A DNA stretch of 64,000 nt from CAIMUS01 sp963708455 (GCA_963708455.1 CAVPSQ010000007.1:124001-188000), one strand, 5' to 3'; positions 10,760 to 20,387 are shown, counted from the stretch's first letter. The notes: a model not told the origin generated them from the sequence alone. Translations and numbers: made by a program.

Positions 10760-12124
10760 ATGAGCCTGGCGATGAGCAACCAATTTATCCCCATAGAACG
10801 TGACCAGCCGGTGGTGATCCCGGTGCAGGAGTGGCTGGCAGAGGATCATCTGGCGCGCTTCATTGTCGAGATCGTGGAGAGTCTGGATGTCACCCCGCTG
10901 GAAGCGGCGTACAGTGGTGGCGGCTCGGCGCCCTATCCACCGAAGATGATGCTGGCACTGTTGTTTTATGGCTATGCCACTGGCATTTTTTCCAGTCGGG
11001 CGTTGGAGCGAGCCACCTATGAGCTGATCCCGGTGATTTATATCACGGGTAACACGCACCCGGATCACAACAGCATCAATACGTTCCGGAAGCGGTTTCT
11101 GGGGGAACTGAAGGGTCTGTTGGTGCAGATTTTGCTACGGGCGTATGCGCTGGGGGTGTTGCAGTTAGGCAACGTGAGTTTGGATGGGAGCAAAGTGCAC
11201 GCCAACGCCAGCAAACATAAGGCGATGAGCTGGGACTATGCCAACCGGTTGGAGGAGCAGTTGCAGGCGGAGGTAGAGGCGTTATTACAGCAGGCCGAGG
11301 CGAGTCACACCGAGCCGGTCCCCGGGCTGAAGGTGGCCGACGAAGTGGCGCTCCGGCAGGCCCGGTTGCAGCAGATCGGGGAGGTGAAAGCGGAACTGGA
11401 GGCTCGTGCCCAAGCCCGGTATGCGCAGGAGCAAGCGGCCTATGAAGCGAAGCTGGCCGAGCGGCGGGCGAAGGAACAGGCCCGTGGTCGCAAGTTAGGG
11501 GGCCGTCCCCCCAAGCCGCCGGAACCGGGTCCACAGGACAAGGATCAAGTCAATTTTACCGACCCGGAGTCGCGCATTATGCCGGTGAGCGGCGGCGGGT
11601 TTGAGCAGAGCTACAATGCGCAGGCCGGGGTGGATCATGGCAGTCGCCTGATCGTGGAAAACCACGTCAGCCCGAACCCGAACGATAAACAGGAACTGCA
11701 ACCGGCGCTGGACAACTTCAGCCAGTTACCGGAGGAACTCGGTCAGGTCGACCATCTGCTGGCGGACACTGGCTATTTCAGTGAGGCCAACGTCAAGGCT
11801 TGTGAACACGCTACCATTACCCCGCTGCTCGCCACGGGTCGTGCGGAGCATCATCCCACCCTGGAAGAACGCTTTGCTGACCCGGGTAAAGCCCCAGACA
11901 CCGCTGATCCGGTAGTCCGGATGGAACACCGATTGCAAACCCCCGAAGGCAAGGCACTGTATGCCAAACGCAAGTCCACCGTCGAGCCGGTGTTTGGCAT
12001 CATCAAGCACGTGATGGGGTTTCGGCAATTTCTGTTACGGGGTTTGCAAGCCGTGCAGGGCGAGTGGAATTTGGTGTGCATCGCCTACAATTTAAAACGG
12101 CTGCAAGTATTGGTGGCAGGATAG
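10760..12124 (+). CDS. IS1182-type transposase, copy A
   Basis: 454-residue DDE transposase. N-terminal DUF772-like region (FIPIERDQPVVIPVQEWL, PYPPKMMLALLFYGYATGIFSS, HPDHNSINTFRKRF), catalytic core with VSLDGSKVHANAS, ADTGYFSEANV and KSTVEPVFGIIK, the last giving the Glu. A charged coiled-coil insertion lies at ~170-260. Start ATG 10760 or 10772. The only difference noticed from copy B is residue 5 (Met here, Ile there). Confidence 0.93.
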   Translation: MSLAMSNQFIPIERDQPVVIPVQEWLAEDHLARFIVEIVESLDVTPLEAAYSGGGSAPYPPKMMLALLFYGYATGIFSSRALERATYELIPVIYITGNTHPDHNSINTFRKRFLGELKGLLVQILLRAYALGVLQLGNVSLDGSKVHANASKHKAMSWDYANRLEEQLQAEVEALLQQAEASHTEPVPGLKVADEVALRQARLQQIGEVKAELEARAQARYAQEQAAYEAKLAERRAKEQARGRKLGGRPPKPPEPGPQDKDQVNFTDPESRIMPVSGGGFEQSYNAQAGVDHGSRLIVENHVSPNPNDKQELQPALDNFSQLPEELGQVDHLLADTGYFSEANVKACEHATITPLLATGRAEHHPTLEERFADPGKAPDTADPVVRMEHRLQTPEGKALYAKRKSTVEPVFGIIKHVMGFRQFLLRGLQAVQGEWNLVCIAYNLKRLQVLVAG

Positions 12125-12187
12125 GTCTGCCTGCAGGGAGGATAAAGGCGCTCTGAGGGCGATAAATGCCCTCGGAAAGGGCGATAG

Positions 12188-12209
12188 AAACGCAAAATGT
12201 GCGTTTTTT
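12188..12209 (+). terminator. Rho-independent terminator of IS copy A
   Basis: AAACGCA / TGCGTTT stem with loop AAATG followed by a T run, just inside the right end of the element. Confidence 0.7.
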
Positions 12210-12620
12210 CGGCCTCGTGATAGGAAAATTGAAGTTCCGACCCTAAGTCAGACAAACTCCTAGAAAATCCGCCTGGCCGTCGGTGTCGCGCCAGATCTCT
12301 TCGGCGGTGGTTTTGCGATGGATTTCAGGGTTGGCGGGGTTCTTGAACTGTTGCGGCATAAAGTAACGGGGGTCGGAAGCGGCGAGTTCCTCGGCCTTCT
12401 GGATGGCGCCAGCCATGCCGGCGCTGCCCGGTGTGAGAATCAATTCCGCACCGTAGGCCCGCAACAGCAAGCGGCGTTCCTTGCTCATGGTTTCCGGCAT
12501 GGTCAAGACGCAGCGGTAGCCGCGAGCGGCGCAAACCATCGCCAAGGCGATGCCGGTGTTGCCGCTAGGAGTTTGTCTGACTTGCCCAGCATAATGAGGT
12601 AAGATGACCTAACGTACCTG

Positions 12621-13985
12621 ATGAGCCTGGCGATAAGCAACCAATTTATCCCCATAGAACGTGACCAGCCGGTGGTGATCCCGGTGCAGGAGTGGCTGGC
12701 AGAGGATCATCTGGCGCGCTTCATTGTCGAGATCGTGGAGAGTCTGGATGTCACCCCGCTGGAAGCGGCGTACAGTGGTGGCGGCTCGGCGCCCTATCCA
12801 CCGAAGATGATGCTGGCACTGTTGTTTTATGGCTATGCCACTGGCATTTTTTCCAGTCGGGCGTTGGAGCGAGCCACCTATGAGCTGATCCCGGTGATTT
12901 ATATCACGGGTAACACGCACCCGGATCACAACAGCATCAATACGTTCCGGAAGCGGTTTCTGGGGGAACTGAAGGGTCTGTTGGTGCAGATTTTGCTACG
13001 GGCGTATGCGCTGGGGGTGTTGCAGTTAGGCAACGTGAGTTTGGATGGGAGCAAAGTGCACGCCAACGCCAGCAAACATAAGGCGATGAGCTGGGACTAT
13101 GCCAACCGGTTGGAGGAGCAGTTGCAGGCGGAGGTAGAGGCGTTATTACAGCAGGCCGAGGCGAGTCACACCGAGCCGGTCCCCGGGCTGAAGGTGGCCG
13201 ACGAAGTGGCGCTCCGGCAGGCCCGGTTGCAGCAGATCGGGGAGGTGAAAGCGGAACTGGAGGCTCGTGCCCAAGCCCGGTATGCGCAGGAGCAAGCGGC
13301 CTATGAAGCGAAGCTGGCCGAGCGGCGGGCGAAGGAACAGGCCCGTGGTCGCAAGTTAGGGGGCCGTCCCCCCAAGCCGCCGGAACCGGGTCCACAGGAC
13401 AAGGATCAAGTCAATTTTACCGACCCGGAGTCGCGCATTATGCCGGTGAGCGGCGGCGGGTTTGAGCAGAGCTACAATGCGCAGGCCGGGGTGGATCATG
13501 GCAGTCGCCTGATCGTGGAAAACCACGTCAGCCCGAACCCGAACGATAAACAGGAACTGCAACCGGCGCTGGACAACTTCAGCCAGTTACCGGAGGAACT
13601 CGGTCAGGTCGACCATCTGCTGGCGGACACTGGCTATTTCAGTGAGGCCAACGTCAAGGCTTGTGAACACGCTACCATTACCCCGCTGCTCGCCACGGGT
13701 CGTGCGGAGCATCATCCCACCCTGGAAGAACGCTTTGCTGACCCGGGTAAAGCCCCAGACACCGCTGATCCGGTAGTCCGGATGGAACACCGATTGCAAA
13801 CCCCCGAAGGCAAGGCACTGTATGCCAAACGCAAGTCCACCGTCGAGCCGGTGTTTGGCATCATCAAGCACGTGATGGGGTTTCGGCAATTTCTGTTACG
13901 GGGTTTGCAAGCCGTGCAGGGCGAGTGGAATTTGGTGTGCATCGCCTACAATTTAAAACGGCTGCAAGTATTGGTGGCAGGATAG
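12621..13985 (+). CDS. IS1182-type transposase, copy B
   Basis: 454-residue DDE transposase matching copy A apart from residue 5. The intact frame in both copies and the near identity indicate recent transposition within this genome. Confidence 0.93.
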   Translation: MSLAISNQFIPIERDQPVVIPVQEWLAEDHLARFIVEIVESLDVTPLEAAYSGGGSAPYPPKMMLALLFYGYATGIFSSRALERATYELIPVIYITGNTHPDHNSINTFRKRFLGELKGLLVQILLRAYALGVLQLGNVSLDGSKVHANASKHKAMSWDYANRLEEQLQAEVEALLQQAEASHTEPVPGLKVADEVALRQARLQQIGEVKAELEARAQARYAQEQAAYEAKLAERRAKEQARGRKLGGRPPKPPEPGPQDKDQVNFTDPESRIMPVSGGGFEQSYNAQAGVDHGSRLIVENHVSPNPNDKQELQPALDNFSQLPEELGQVDHLLADTGYFSEANVKACEHATITPLLATGRAEHHPTLEERFADPGKAPDTADPVVRMEHRLQTPEGKALYAKRKSTVEPVFGIIKHVMGFRQFLLRGLQAVQGEWNLVCIAYNLKRLQVLVAG

Positions 13986-14048
13986 GTCTGCCTGCAGGGA
14001 GGATAAAGGCGCTCTGAGGGCGATAAATGCCCTCGGAAAGGGCGATAG

Positions 14049-14070
14049 AAACGCAAAATGTGCGTTTTTT
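14049..14070 (+). terminator. Rho-independent terminator of IS copy B
   Basis: Same AAACGCA / TGCGTTT hairpin with T run as in copy A. Confidence 0.7.
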
Positions 14071-14359
14071 CGGCCTCGTGATAGGAAAATTGAAGTTCCG
14101 ACCCTAAGTCAGACAAACTCCTAGTCAGGCTCCACCATGATGGTATCCTGGTGGATCAGTCCCGCCTGTTCCGCGGCATTGATCATCGAGACGCCGATCC
14201 GGTCCTTGACGCTGTGCGCCGGATTGTAGAATTCGAGTTTGGCGACTACAGCGGCAACGGTGCCCTCGGCGATTCGCTGGATACGGACCAGCGGCGTGTT
14301 ACCGACCAGATCAGTTATATCATTCGCGATTCTCATGGATTGCCTTTTTGCCCGCCTAG

Positions 14360-14557
14360 CGCGTTGACCGGTTTGCAGGAAGGCCGTCAAATGGGCCCGA
14401 CTGGCAAACAGATGTTCCCGGAATCACCGTCCTGGAAGCGCCGGCGAGGACGCCGGCGCTCGCAGGGACCCGCAGCTTACGGGTCTCGGTAAGATGCCGG
14501 AAACGGCCTTTGACCTTATTCCAGCCTACTGTCTTGCCCTGTAACCCGGTCAACGCG
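14360..14557. mobile_element. MITE with GCGTTGACCGG ends, between cysK and bamD
   Basis: Inverted ends CGCGTTGACCGGTTT and AACCCGGTCAACGCG flank a ~200-bp non-coding core that contains a REP-like hairpin (14438-14460). CTAG is present on both sides (14356-14359, 14558-14561). It is related to the element at 57845-58095 and to single ends at 17152 and 27719. Confidence 0.85.
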
Positions 14558-15353
14558 CTAGGCCCCGCCCGCCACCAGACTGTCGAGTTCGGGAATTTCG
14601 GCATAATCCGGATGATTGAGCTTGAGCACCCGCAGGCTGTCGGCGGCTAGATTGCGCATGCCTAAGTTGGCATAAGCCCGGGTCATGATCGCTAGCGCAT
14701 CCGCGGTAGACGGCGTCCTGGCGTAGTTCTGCAACACATACTCGGCCCGGTTGACGGCCGCCACGTAGGCGCCCCGCCGCATGTAATAATCTGCCACATG
14801 GATCTCATGGGCGGCCAGGCTGTTGTGCAGAAACAGCATGCGCTGGCGGGCGTCTTCCGCGTAATTGCTGTTGGGAAACTTGCGGACCAGTTCGGCAAAA
14901 TCGTTGTAGGATTGCCGCGCCAGGCTACTGTCGGTCCGGCTGGGGTCGTCCGGAAAGACCCGGTTGACCACGCTCTGGTTGCGGTTGAAATTCACCAGAC
15001 CTTTCATGTAGTAGGCATAATCCACATAAGGATTACGCGGATTGGCTTTGATGAAGCGGTCGGCGGCGGCAATGGCGGAATCGGGCTCGTTGTCCCTGTA
15101 ATGCGCATAGATCAGGTCGAGCTGGGCCTGCTGAGCGTAGCGCCCGAACGGGTAGCGGGCCTGTAATTTTTCCAGATACTCGACGCCCTGCTGGTAATTG
15201 CCGCCCTGTATGGCGTCCTTGGCTTCGCTATAGAGTTTGCTGGCGGACCAGTCTCTGGTTTCGTCATATTTTTCCGGCAACAGGCCACAACCCGGCAGAC
15301 CGATCAGCAGACCGGCGCAAAGTAGTAAAATCGAGATATCGATATACTGGCAT
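14558..15353 (-). CDS. bamD: Outer membrane assembly lipoprotein BamD
   Basis: TPR-rich lipoprotein of the BAM complex. The frame encodes a lipoprotein signal (ILLLCAGLLIGLPGCGLLP, lipobox LPGC), then TPR helices (GNYQQGVEYLEKLQARYPF, IAAADRFIKANPRNPYVDYA, NFAELVRKFPNSNYAEDARQ-like segment). The signal-peptide frame has no ATG before a stop. ATG 15353 (MPVYRYL) joins it only if one base near 15332 is removed, so either that base is an error or initiation is unusual. The stop codon TAG lies in the CTAG at the edge of the adjacent MITE, so the native C-terminus may have been altered. Confidence 0.85.
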
Positions 15354-15382
15354 AAACACGCTTATACGCTACGCTGTTCTTA

Positions 15383-16372
15383 ATGATGACGCAGTATAAC
15401 CCTGCCAGCCCGGCAACGGCTATCGCCGGTGGTGACTACATTTATTGCCGTATTCCGCAAGCCTGCGCCGGCCTGCGGCTGGATCAGGCACTGGCTGAAC
15501 TGTTGCCCGATTTTTCCCGCAGCCGCCTGCAGCAGTGGATCAAGGACGGTCAGGTAGAGGTCGAGGGGTGCATTCTGCGCCCGCGTGCACCAGTGGCCGG
15601 AGGCGAGCAGGTCAGGCTAAGAGTGCCACGGCAAGTGGAAACCAGCGCCCAGGCGCAGGACATTCCGTTGGATATCCGCTACCAGGACGACGACCTGCTG
15701 GTGCTCCACAAACCGGCGGGGCTGGTGGTCCATCCGGCGGCGGGCAATCCTGACGGCACTCTGCTGAACGCCCTGCTGCATTACGCGCCAGATCTGGCGG
15801 CGCTGCCCAGGGCCGGACTGGTACATCGGCTGGACAAGGATACCTCCGGTCTGCTGGTGGTCGCCCGCAGCCTGCGCGCCCATACGTCGCTGGTAGCGCA
15901 ATTGCAGGCGCACACCGTGGAGCGGCAATATGAAGGGGTGGTCAGCGGCGTCATGACGGCCGGCGGGCGGATCGAAGCACCGCTCGGCCGTCATCCCGTG
16001 GATCGCAAACGCATGGCGGTGACGGCGGCTGGCCGGCCGGCGGTGACTTATTACCGGGTGCTACGCCGTTTTCAGGGCCATACCCATATCCGGCTGAAGC
16101 TGGAAACCGGACGTACCCATCAGATCCGCGTCCATCTGGCCCATATCCGCTATCCGCTGGTCGGCGACCCGGTGTACGGCGGCCGGCAGCGCCTGCCGGC
16201 TGGATTGTCCGACCGCTACCGCGAGGCAGTGCAGCATTTTGCCCGGCAGGCGCTGCACGCGGCGCATCTGGCCTTGACCCATCCCGGCAGCGGGGAACGC
16301 CTGATCTGGCGGTCGGAACTGCCGGAAGACATGCGGGCGCTGCTGGCGGCGCTGGAGGACGGTGGTGATTGA
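15383..16372 (+). CDS. rluD: 23S rRNA pseudouridine synthase RluD
   Basis: 329 residues: S4 RNA-binding domain (~25-90, LRLDQALAELLPDFSRSRLQQWI) and RluA-type catalytic domain with the active Asp in GLVHRLDKDTSGLLVVA and TGRTHQIRVHLAH. It modifies 23S rRNA helix 69 uridines. Divergent from bamD with ~30 bp between them and overlapping pgeF by 11 bases, the conserved bamD/rluD/pgeF arrangement of gammaproteobacteria. Confidence 0.95.
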   Translation: MMTQYNPASPATAIAGGDYIYCRIPQACAGLRLDQALAELLPDFSRSRLQQWIKDGQVEVEGCILRPRAPVAGGEQVRLRVPRQVETSAQAQDIPLDIRYQDDDLLVLHKPAGLVVHPAAGNPDGTLLNALLHYAPDLAALPRAGLVHRLDKDTSGLLVVARSLRAHTSLVAQLQAHTVERQYEGVVSGVMTAGGRIEAPLGRHPVDRKRMAVTAAGRPAVTYYRVLRRFQGHTHIRLKLETGRTHQIRVHLAHIRYPLVGDPVYGGRQRLPAGLSDRYREAVQHFARQALHAAHLALTHPGSGERLIWRSELPEDMRALLAALEDGGD

Positions 16373-17105
16373 GCTGATTGTCCCCGACTGGCCGGCGCCC
16401 GGAGCGGTGCGCGCCGCGAGCACCACCCGGCAGGGTGGGTTCAGCCATCCGCCTTACGACAGCCTGAACCTGGGTGATCATGTCGGGGATAGCGGCGAGC
16501 AGGTGACCACCAACCGCCGCTGCCTGCGGGAGACGCTGAATCTTCCCGCCGAACCGGTCTGGCTGGAGCAGGTGCATGGCGCGCGGGTGGTCGCCGCCGA
16601 GCAGGTCACTGGGATGGTGCAGGCCGACGCCAGTTATACCCGGCAGCCGGGTTGCATCTGCGCCGTGCTGACCGCCGACTGCCTGCCGGTATTGCTGTGC
16701 GACCAGGCCGGTGCTCAGGTGGCGATTGTCCACGGCGGCTGGCGGGGGCTAACCGGCGGCGTGCTCGGCTCGACCCTGGCTCGAATGGACGGCGATTCCA
16801 GCAACTTGCTGGCTTGGCTGGGTCCGGCGATTGGCCCCAGTGCATTCGAAGTGGGCGATGAAGTGCGCCAACAGTTTCTGGACTTGGATTCCGGCAATGC
16901 GGCCTGTTTCCGAGCGTCCCCGGCGGGTCGCTGGCTGGCAGATATCTATGGACTGGCGCGGCGCCAGTTGCACGATCTCGGAGTTGCCGCCGTGTATGGC
17001 GGCGGCTGGTGTACGTTCAGCGAGCCGGAACATTTTTTTTCCTATCGCCGCGACGGTCGGACTGGGCGGATGGCGAGCCTGATCTGGCTGGCCGATAACC
17101 AATAG
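16362..17105 (+). CDS. pgeF: Laccase-domain protein PgeF (YfiH), peptidoglycan editing factor
   Basis: 247 residues of the DUF152/YfiH family, variously described as a purine nucleoside phosphorylase/deaminase or peptidoglycan editing factor. Metal ligand motifs are visible: VWLEQVHGARV, VLTADCLPVLL, VAIVHGGWRGL. GTG 16362 is the start, overlapping the rluD stop. It ends just before a heptamer tandem repeat. Confidence 0.92.
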   Translation: MVIELIVPDWPAPGAVRAASTTRQGGFSHPPYDSLNLGDHVGDSGEQVTTNRRCLRETLNLPAEPVWLEQVHGARVVAAEQVTGMVQADASYTRQPGCICAVLTADCLPVLLCDQAGAQVAIVHGGWRGLTGGVLGSTLARMDGDSSNLLAWLGPAIGPSAFEVGDEVRQQFLDLDSGNAACFRASPAGRWLADIYGLARRQLHDLGVAAVYGGGWCTFSEPEHFFSYRRDGRTGRMASLIWLADNQ

Positions 17106-17107
17106 CG

Positions 17108-17141
17108 GGTGGTTAGTGGTTAGTGGTTAGTGGTTAGTGGC
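17108..17141 (+). repeat. Heptamer tandem repeat (GGTTAGT)
   Basis: Four to five perfect units of GGTTAGT immediately after pgeF. No spacers and no palindromy, so it is a simple tandem repeat rather than a CRISPR. Confidence 0.85.
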
Positions 17142-17147
17142 TAGCCA

Positions 17148-17170
17148 CTAGAGCGTTGACCGGTTTGAAG
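17148..17170 (+). repeat. Solo MITE end (CTAG-AGCGTTGACCGGTTTG)
   Basis: Same terminus as the MITE at 57845-58095, preceded by CTAG. No opposite end follows before the IS630 fragment. Confidence 0.7.
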
Positions 17171-17394
17171 CGAGCCTGACCTTGGCGGCAAGGTCAGGAG
17201 ACTTGATAAGAGCCAATAAATTAGCTGATGGTAGGCGGGCAATCCCCTGTGGTTACCCACTCAAGACCTCAGCCCGACCGAAGAAAAGATTGCCGATGAG
17301 GCGTTCTGCACCACCGTCCGGACGCTCTGCGACCGGTATACTCGGCCCCTGATGCCCACGAGATAGTATCCTGCAATGGAAGCGGTTGCAGATT

Positions 17395-17576
17395 GCAGAT
17401 TTTGCCTCCAAAACCGACCTACGCAACCAGCTGATGGCTTTCATCACCGAATACAACCAGCACGTGCATCCCTTCAAGTGGATGCCTCAATCGGTGGCAA
17501 AAGTCATCGCCAAGATTGAACCGTCCTCATTCGCTCTGGCCGCATCATGAACACCTGGTTCTGCGAAACTGTACTT
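17395..17576 (+). pseudogene. IS630-family transposase 3' remnant with right inverted end
   Basis: Reads ADFASKTDLRNQLMAFITEY then NQHVHPFKW and a stop at 17548, the usual IS630 transposase C-terminus. The terminal GCGAAACTGTACTT at 17563-17576 is the complement of the left end AGTACAGTTCCGC seen at 35533 and 50833, so all three scraps come from one IS630 type. Confidence 0.75.
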
Positions 17577-17717
17577 AATCCATGTAATTCACTCATTTTA
17601 AAGACAAATTCTCTGGTCAGCGGCGGCCAGCCAGGCTTCTTTGTGCGGATTGCCTTTTACCGGCTTTCCGCCTATGCTCCGCGCACATTCACATAAGAAT
17701 CTGGAGCGAGCATAGCC

Positions 17718-18701
17718 ATGTCCACCGAACACATCGCCTTTATCTTTCCCGGTCAGGGGTCGCAGTACCGGGGCATGGGCAGCGATCTGTGCGAGGAATA
17801 TCCGGTCGCCCGTCGCATCTATGAGCGGGCCAGCCGCGCGCTGGGTTACGATCTCGCCGGACTGTGCTTCACCGATCCCGACGAGCAATTGAATCTCACC
17901 CGCTTCACCCAACCTGCCCTGCTGACCCACTCCATCGCCTGCCTGGAAGTTTTCCGGGAACTGACCGATCACCGGATCAATCCGCGAACCGCCGCCGGGC
18001 ACAGCCTGGGCGAATATTCCGCGCTGGTGGCGGCCGGTTCGCTGCGCTTCGAGGAGGCCCTGCGGCTGGTGCAGAAGCGCGGCGAGCTGATGGGAACCTA
18101 TGGCGAAGGGGAGATGCTGGCCTTTCCCGTGGAACTCGAACAGGTCCGCCCGCTGGCGGAGAAACATTATTGCGCTATTGCCGCCTGCAATCTGCCGGAC
18201 CAGACGGTGGTTGGCGGACGCGGCGACGACCTGGACCGGTTGCTGCAGGAAGCGCAGGACCGCTTTCCCCGCAAGCGTCCGGTGCGCCTGAAGACCGAAG
18301 GCGCCTTTCATACCTATTTTATGGTGAGCGCCGCCGTCCGCTATCGCGAGTTCCTGGACTCCGCTGCCGTTGCCTCCCCCGCCCTGCAGGTGCTCTCCAA
18401 TTTCACCGGCGGCTATCACGAAGCCGACCCGTCCCTGATCAAATCGCGGCTGTTCTTTCAGTTGTTCCACCCGGTGCTGTGGAATAACAACCTGCAACGG
18501 CTGTTGCAGGACGGCGCCACGCTGCTGGTCGAGTTCGGCGGCGGTATCGGTTCAGGCGAAACCCCCGCCGCCAAGCGCCCCAATCTGGAAGGCGTCATTA
18601 AAAAGGCGCTGCGCAGCAGTGAAAGTGCTGCGCAGTACTTTGCGGTAATCAACAATGCCACGCTGCAAGCCACAGCGGAAACGCTGCTGAAGATGCTTTG
18701 A
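17718..18701 (+). CDS. [Acyl-carrier-protein] S-malonyltransferase-like protein
   Basis: 327 residues of the FabD/MdcH acyltransferase fold. The nucleophile elbow GHSLGEYSAL (Ser) and the oxyanion/N-terminal motif FIFPGQGSQYRGMG are intact; the catalytic His is in EGAFHTYFM. It normally moves a malonyl group between CoA and a carrier protein. It stands 132 bp ahead of the carboxyltransferase gene and in the same direction, so it may belong to the decarboxylase operon rather than to fatty acid synthesis, which is inference. AGCGAG-type ribosome site precedes ATG 17718. Confidence 0.85.
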   Translation: MSTEHIAFIFPGQGSQYRGMGSDLCEEYPVARRIYERASRALGYDLAGLCFTDPDEQLNLTRFTQPALLTHSIACLEVFRELTDHRINPRTAAGHSLGEYSALVAAGSLRFEEALRLVQKRGELMGTYGEGEMLAFPVELEQVRPLAEKHYCAIAACNLPDQTVVGGRGDDLDRLLQEAQDRFPRKRPVRLKTEGAFHTYFMVSAAVRYREFLDSAAVASPALQVLSNFTGGYHEADPSLIKSRLFFQLFHPVLWNNNLQRLLQDGATLLVEFGGGIGSGETPAAKRPNLEGVIKKALRSSESAAQYFAVINNATLQATAETLLKML

Positions 18702-18833
18702 CTGCTGACAGGTTATAGGGCGCGCCTGCTACCTCTTCGTCAGCCCCAGATTGAACAGTAGGCGCACCTGACCCAACCTGCGGGAATTTTTCTGCTAAGC
18801 CAGACGATAACCATCACCCAGGGGTTTGCACCC

Positions 18834-20387
18834 ATGACGCTGTCTGCCAGACACCTCGAGGAACTGCGGGAGCGCCGCCTGAAGCTGTTCGCAGCCGGCG
18901 GCGAAGACAAGATTCAGAAACGCCACGAACGGGGCCTGTTGTCGGCGCGGGAACGGCTGACCACCCTGTTCCAGCCCGATACCTTTCAGGAAATCGGCGG
19001 CCACGTGCACCACGCCACGCTGCATTTCGGCATGGCCGACAAGGATCTGCCGGCCGACGCCGTGATCTGCGGCAGCGGCTATATCGACGGCAGACCGGTG
19101 TGTGCTTTCAGCCAGGATTTCACCGTAGCTGCCGGCACCCTGGGCAAGATGCACGCCCAGAAAATCGTCCAGGTGATGCAACTGGCGGTCAAAACCGGCA
19201 TGCCGCTGGTGGCCTTCAAGGACTCCGGCGGAGCGCGCATTCAGGAAGGCGTCGATGCGTTGTCCGGCTACGGCGAAGTGTTCTACCACAACGTACTGCT
19301 GTCCGGGGTGGTGCCGCAGATCGCCATCATCGCCGGTCCCTGCGCCGGCGGCGCCGCTTATTCGCCGGCGCTGATGGATTTCGTCATCATGACTAAGACC
19401 AACGCCTATATGTTTATCACCGGCCCGGAGGTGATCAAGGCGGTAACCGGACGCTCCATCAGCATGGAGGAACTGGGCAGCGCGGCGGTGCACGCAGCGC
19501 TTAGCGGTAATGTCCATTTCGTTGCTGAAGACGAGCTGCACGCTATCCAGATCGTGCGCCAGTTACTCAGCTACCTGCCGTCCAACAACACTGAAGACCC
19601 GCCACACCATCCCAGCCCGGATATTTTGATGTCCCGGGACGAGACTATCGCTACGCTGATCCCGGATGAATCGAGCGAGCCGATGGACGTCCGCCCGATC
19701 ATCCAGCGGTTGGTTGATCGCGGTGAATTGCTGGAAGTGCACGCCAACTGGGCTGGCAATATCATCGTCGGCTTCGCCCGCATCGGCGGCGTGGTCGTCG
19801 GACTGATCGCCAACCAGCCGACCATCAAGGCAGGTGCGCTGGATATCGACGCCTCCGATAAGACGGCGCGCTTTATCCGCTTCTGCAACGCCTTCAATAT
19901 TCCGCTGGTGACGCTGGTGGACGTACCGGGCTTCATGCCCGGTATCGAAGAGGAGCACAGCGGCATCATCCGCCACGGTGCCAAGATGCTGTATACCTAC
20001 GCTTCGGCCACCGTGCCCAAGCTCACCATCATCATGCGCAAAGCCTATGGCGGCGCCTATCTGGCCATGTGCGCCCAGCAGCTGGGGGCGGATTTTGTGT
20101 ATGCCTGGCCGGGGGCAGAAATCGCGGTGATGGGCGCGGAAGGTGCGGTCAATATTCTGTATCGCAAAGAGATCAAGGAGGCGCCCGATCCCAGAGCCAG
20201 GCGCAGCGAACTGGCTGCCGCCTACCGGCGCGAATTCGCCTCGCCCTATCTGTCGGCGGCGCACGGTTATATCACCGACGTGATCGAGCCGGCGGAGACT
20301 CGCTCGGTGCTGATGCTGGCCCTGCGCAAGGTGCTGACCAAGAGCGAGCTGCGTCCGCCCAAGAAGCACGGCGATATTCCGCTGTAG
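18834..20387 (+). CDS. mmdA: Methylmalonyl-CoA decarboxylase alpha subunit / acyl-CoA carboxyltransferase
   Basis: 517 residues of the biotin-dependent carboxyltransferase family (PccB/MmdA). Two crotonase-like halves: KDSGGARIQEGVDALSGYG, IAGPCAGGAAYSPALMDFV, and LVDVPGFMPGIEEEHSGIIR, MRKAYGGAYLAMCAQQLGAD, the family's oxyanion motifs. It moves CO2 from (methyl)malonyl-CoA to carrier biotin. With gamma/delta, biotin and beta subunits following, it is the cytoplasmic part of a Na+-translocating decarboxylase rather than a plain propionyl-CoA carboxylase. AGGGG precedes ATG 18834. Confidence 0.9.
   Translation: MTLSARHLEELRERRLKLFAAGGEDKIQKRHERGLLSARERLTTLFQPDTFQEIGGHVHHATLHFGMADKDLPADAVICGSGYIDGRPVCAFSQDFTVAAGTLGKMHAQKIVQVMQLAVKTGMPLVAFKDSGGARIQEGVDALSGYGEVFYHNVLLSGVVPQIAIIAGPCAGGAAYSPALMDFVIMTKTNAYMFITGPEVIKAVTGRSISMEELGSAAVHAALSGNVHFVAEDELHAIQIVRQLLSYLPSNNTEDPPHHPSPDILMSRDETIATLIPDESSEPMDVRPIIQRLVDRGELLEVHANWAGNIIVGFARIGGVVVGLIANQPTIKAGALDIDASDKTARFIRFCNAFNIPLVTLVDVPGFMPGIEEEHSGIIRHGAKMLYTYASATVPKLTIIMRKAYGGAYLAMCAQQLGADFVYAWPGAEIAVMGAEGAVNILYRKEIKEAPDPRARRSELAAAYRREFASPYLSAAHGYITDVIEPAETRSVLMLALRKVLTKSELRPPKKHGDIPL

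Larger units (their letters stand above)
10708..12259 (+). mobile_element. IS1182-type insertion sequence, copy A (1552 bp)
   Basis: Bounded by inverted ends GAGTTTGTCTGACTT (left) and its complement (right), with CTAG on both sides (10704-10707 and 12260-12263) as target duplication. It encodes one transposase. Copy B at 12569-14120 has the same length and essentially the same sequence. Confidence 0.95.
12569..14120 (+). mobile_element. IS1182-type insertion sequence, copy B (1552 bp)
   Basis: Same ends and length as copy A, flanked by CTAG at 12565-12568 and 14121-14124. It lies in the same orientation and in the same host gene, 309 bp from copy A. Confidence 0.95.
10291..14336 (-). pseudogene. 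cysK: Cysteine synthase A interrupted by two IS copies
   Basis: O-acetylserine (thiol)lyase split in three: N-terminal segment 14121-14336 (MRIANDITDLVGNTPLV, VKDRIG with the PLP lysine region), middle 12260-12568 (GIALAMVCAARGYRC, PETMSKERRLLL), C-terminal 10291-10707 (GIGTGGTITGVGEVLKA, GISSGAALWAA). Removing the IS1182-type copies with their CTAG duplications rejoins the first break perfectly in frame (ADFLVSGIGTGG). The second rejoins at EPTSGNTG only if one extra base is ignored, so either the gene was already frameshifted or the flank has an error. Inactive as it stands. Confidence 0.92.

Noticed and set aside
17108..17141. Possible CRISPR because of regular repeats
   Set aside because: Seven-base units without spacers.
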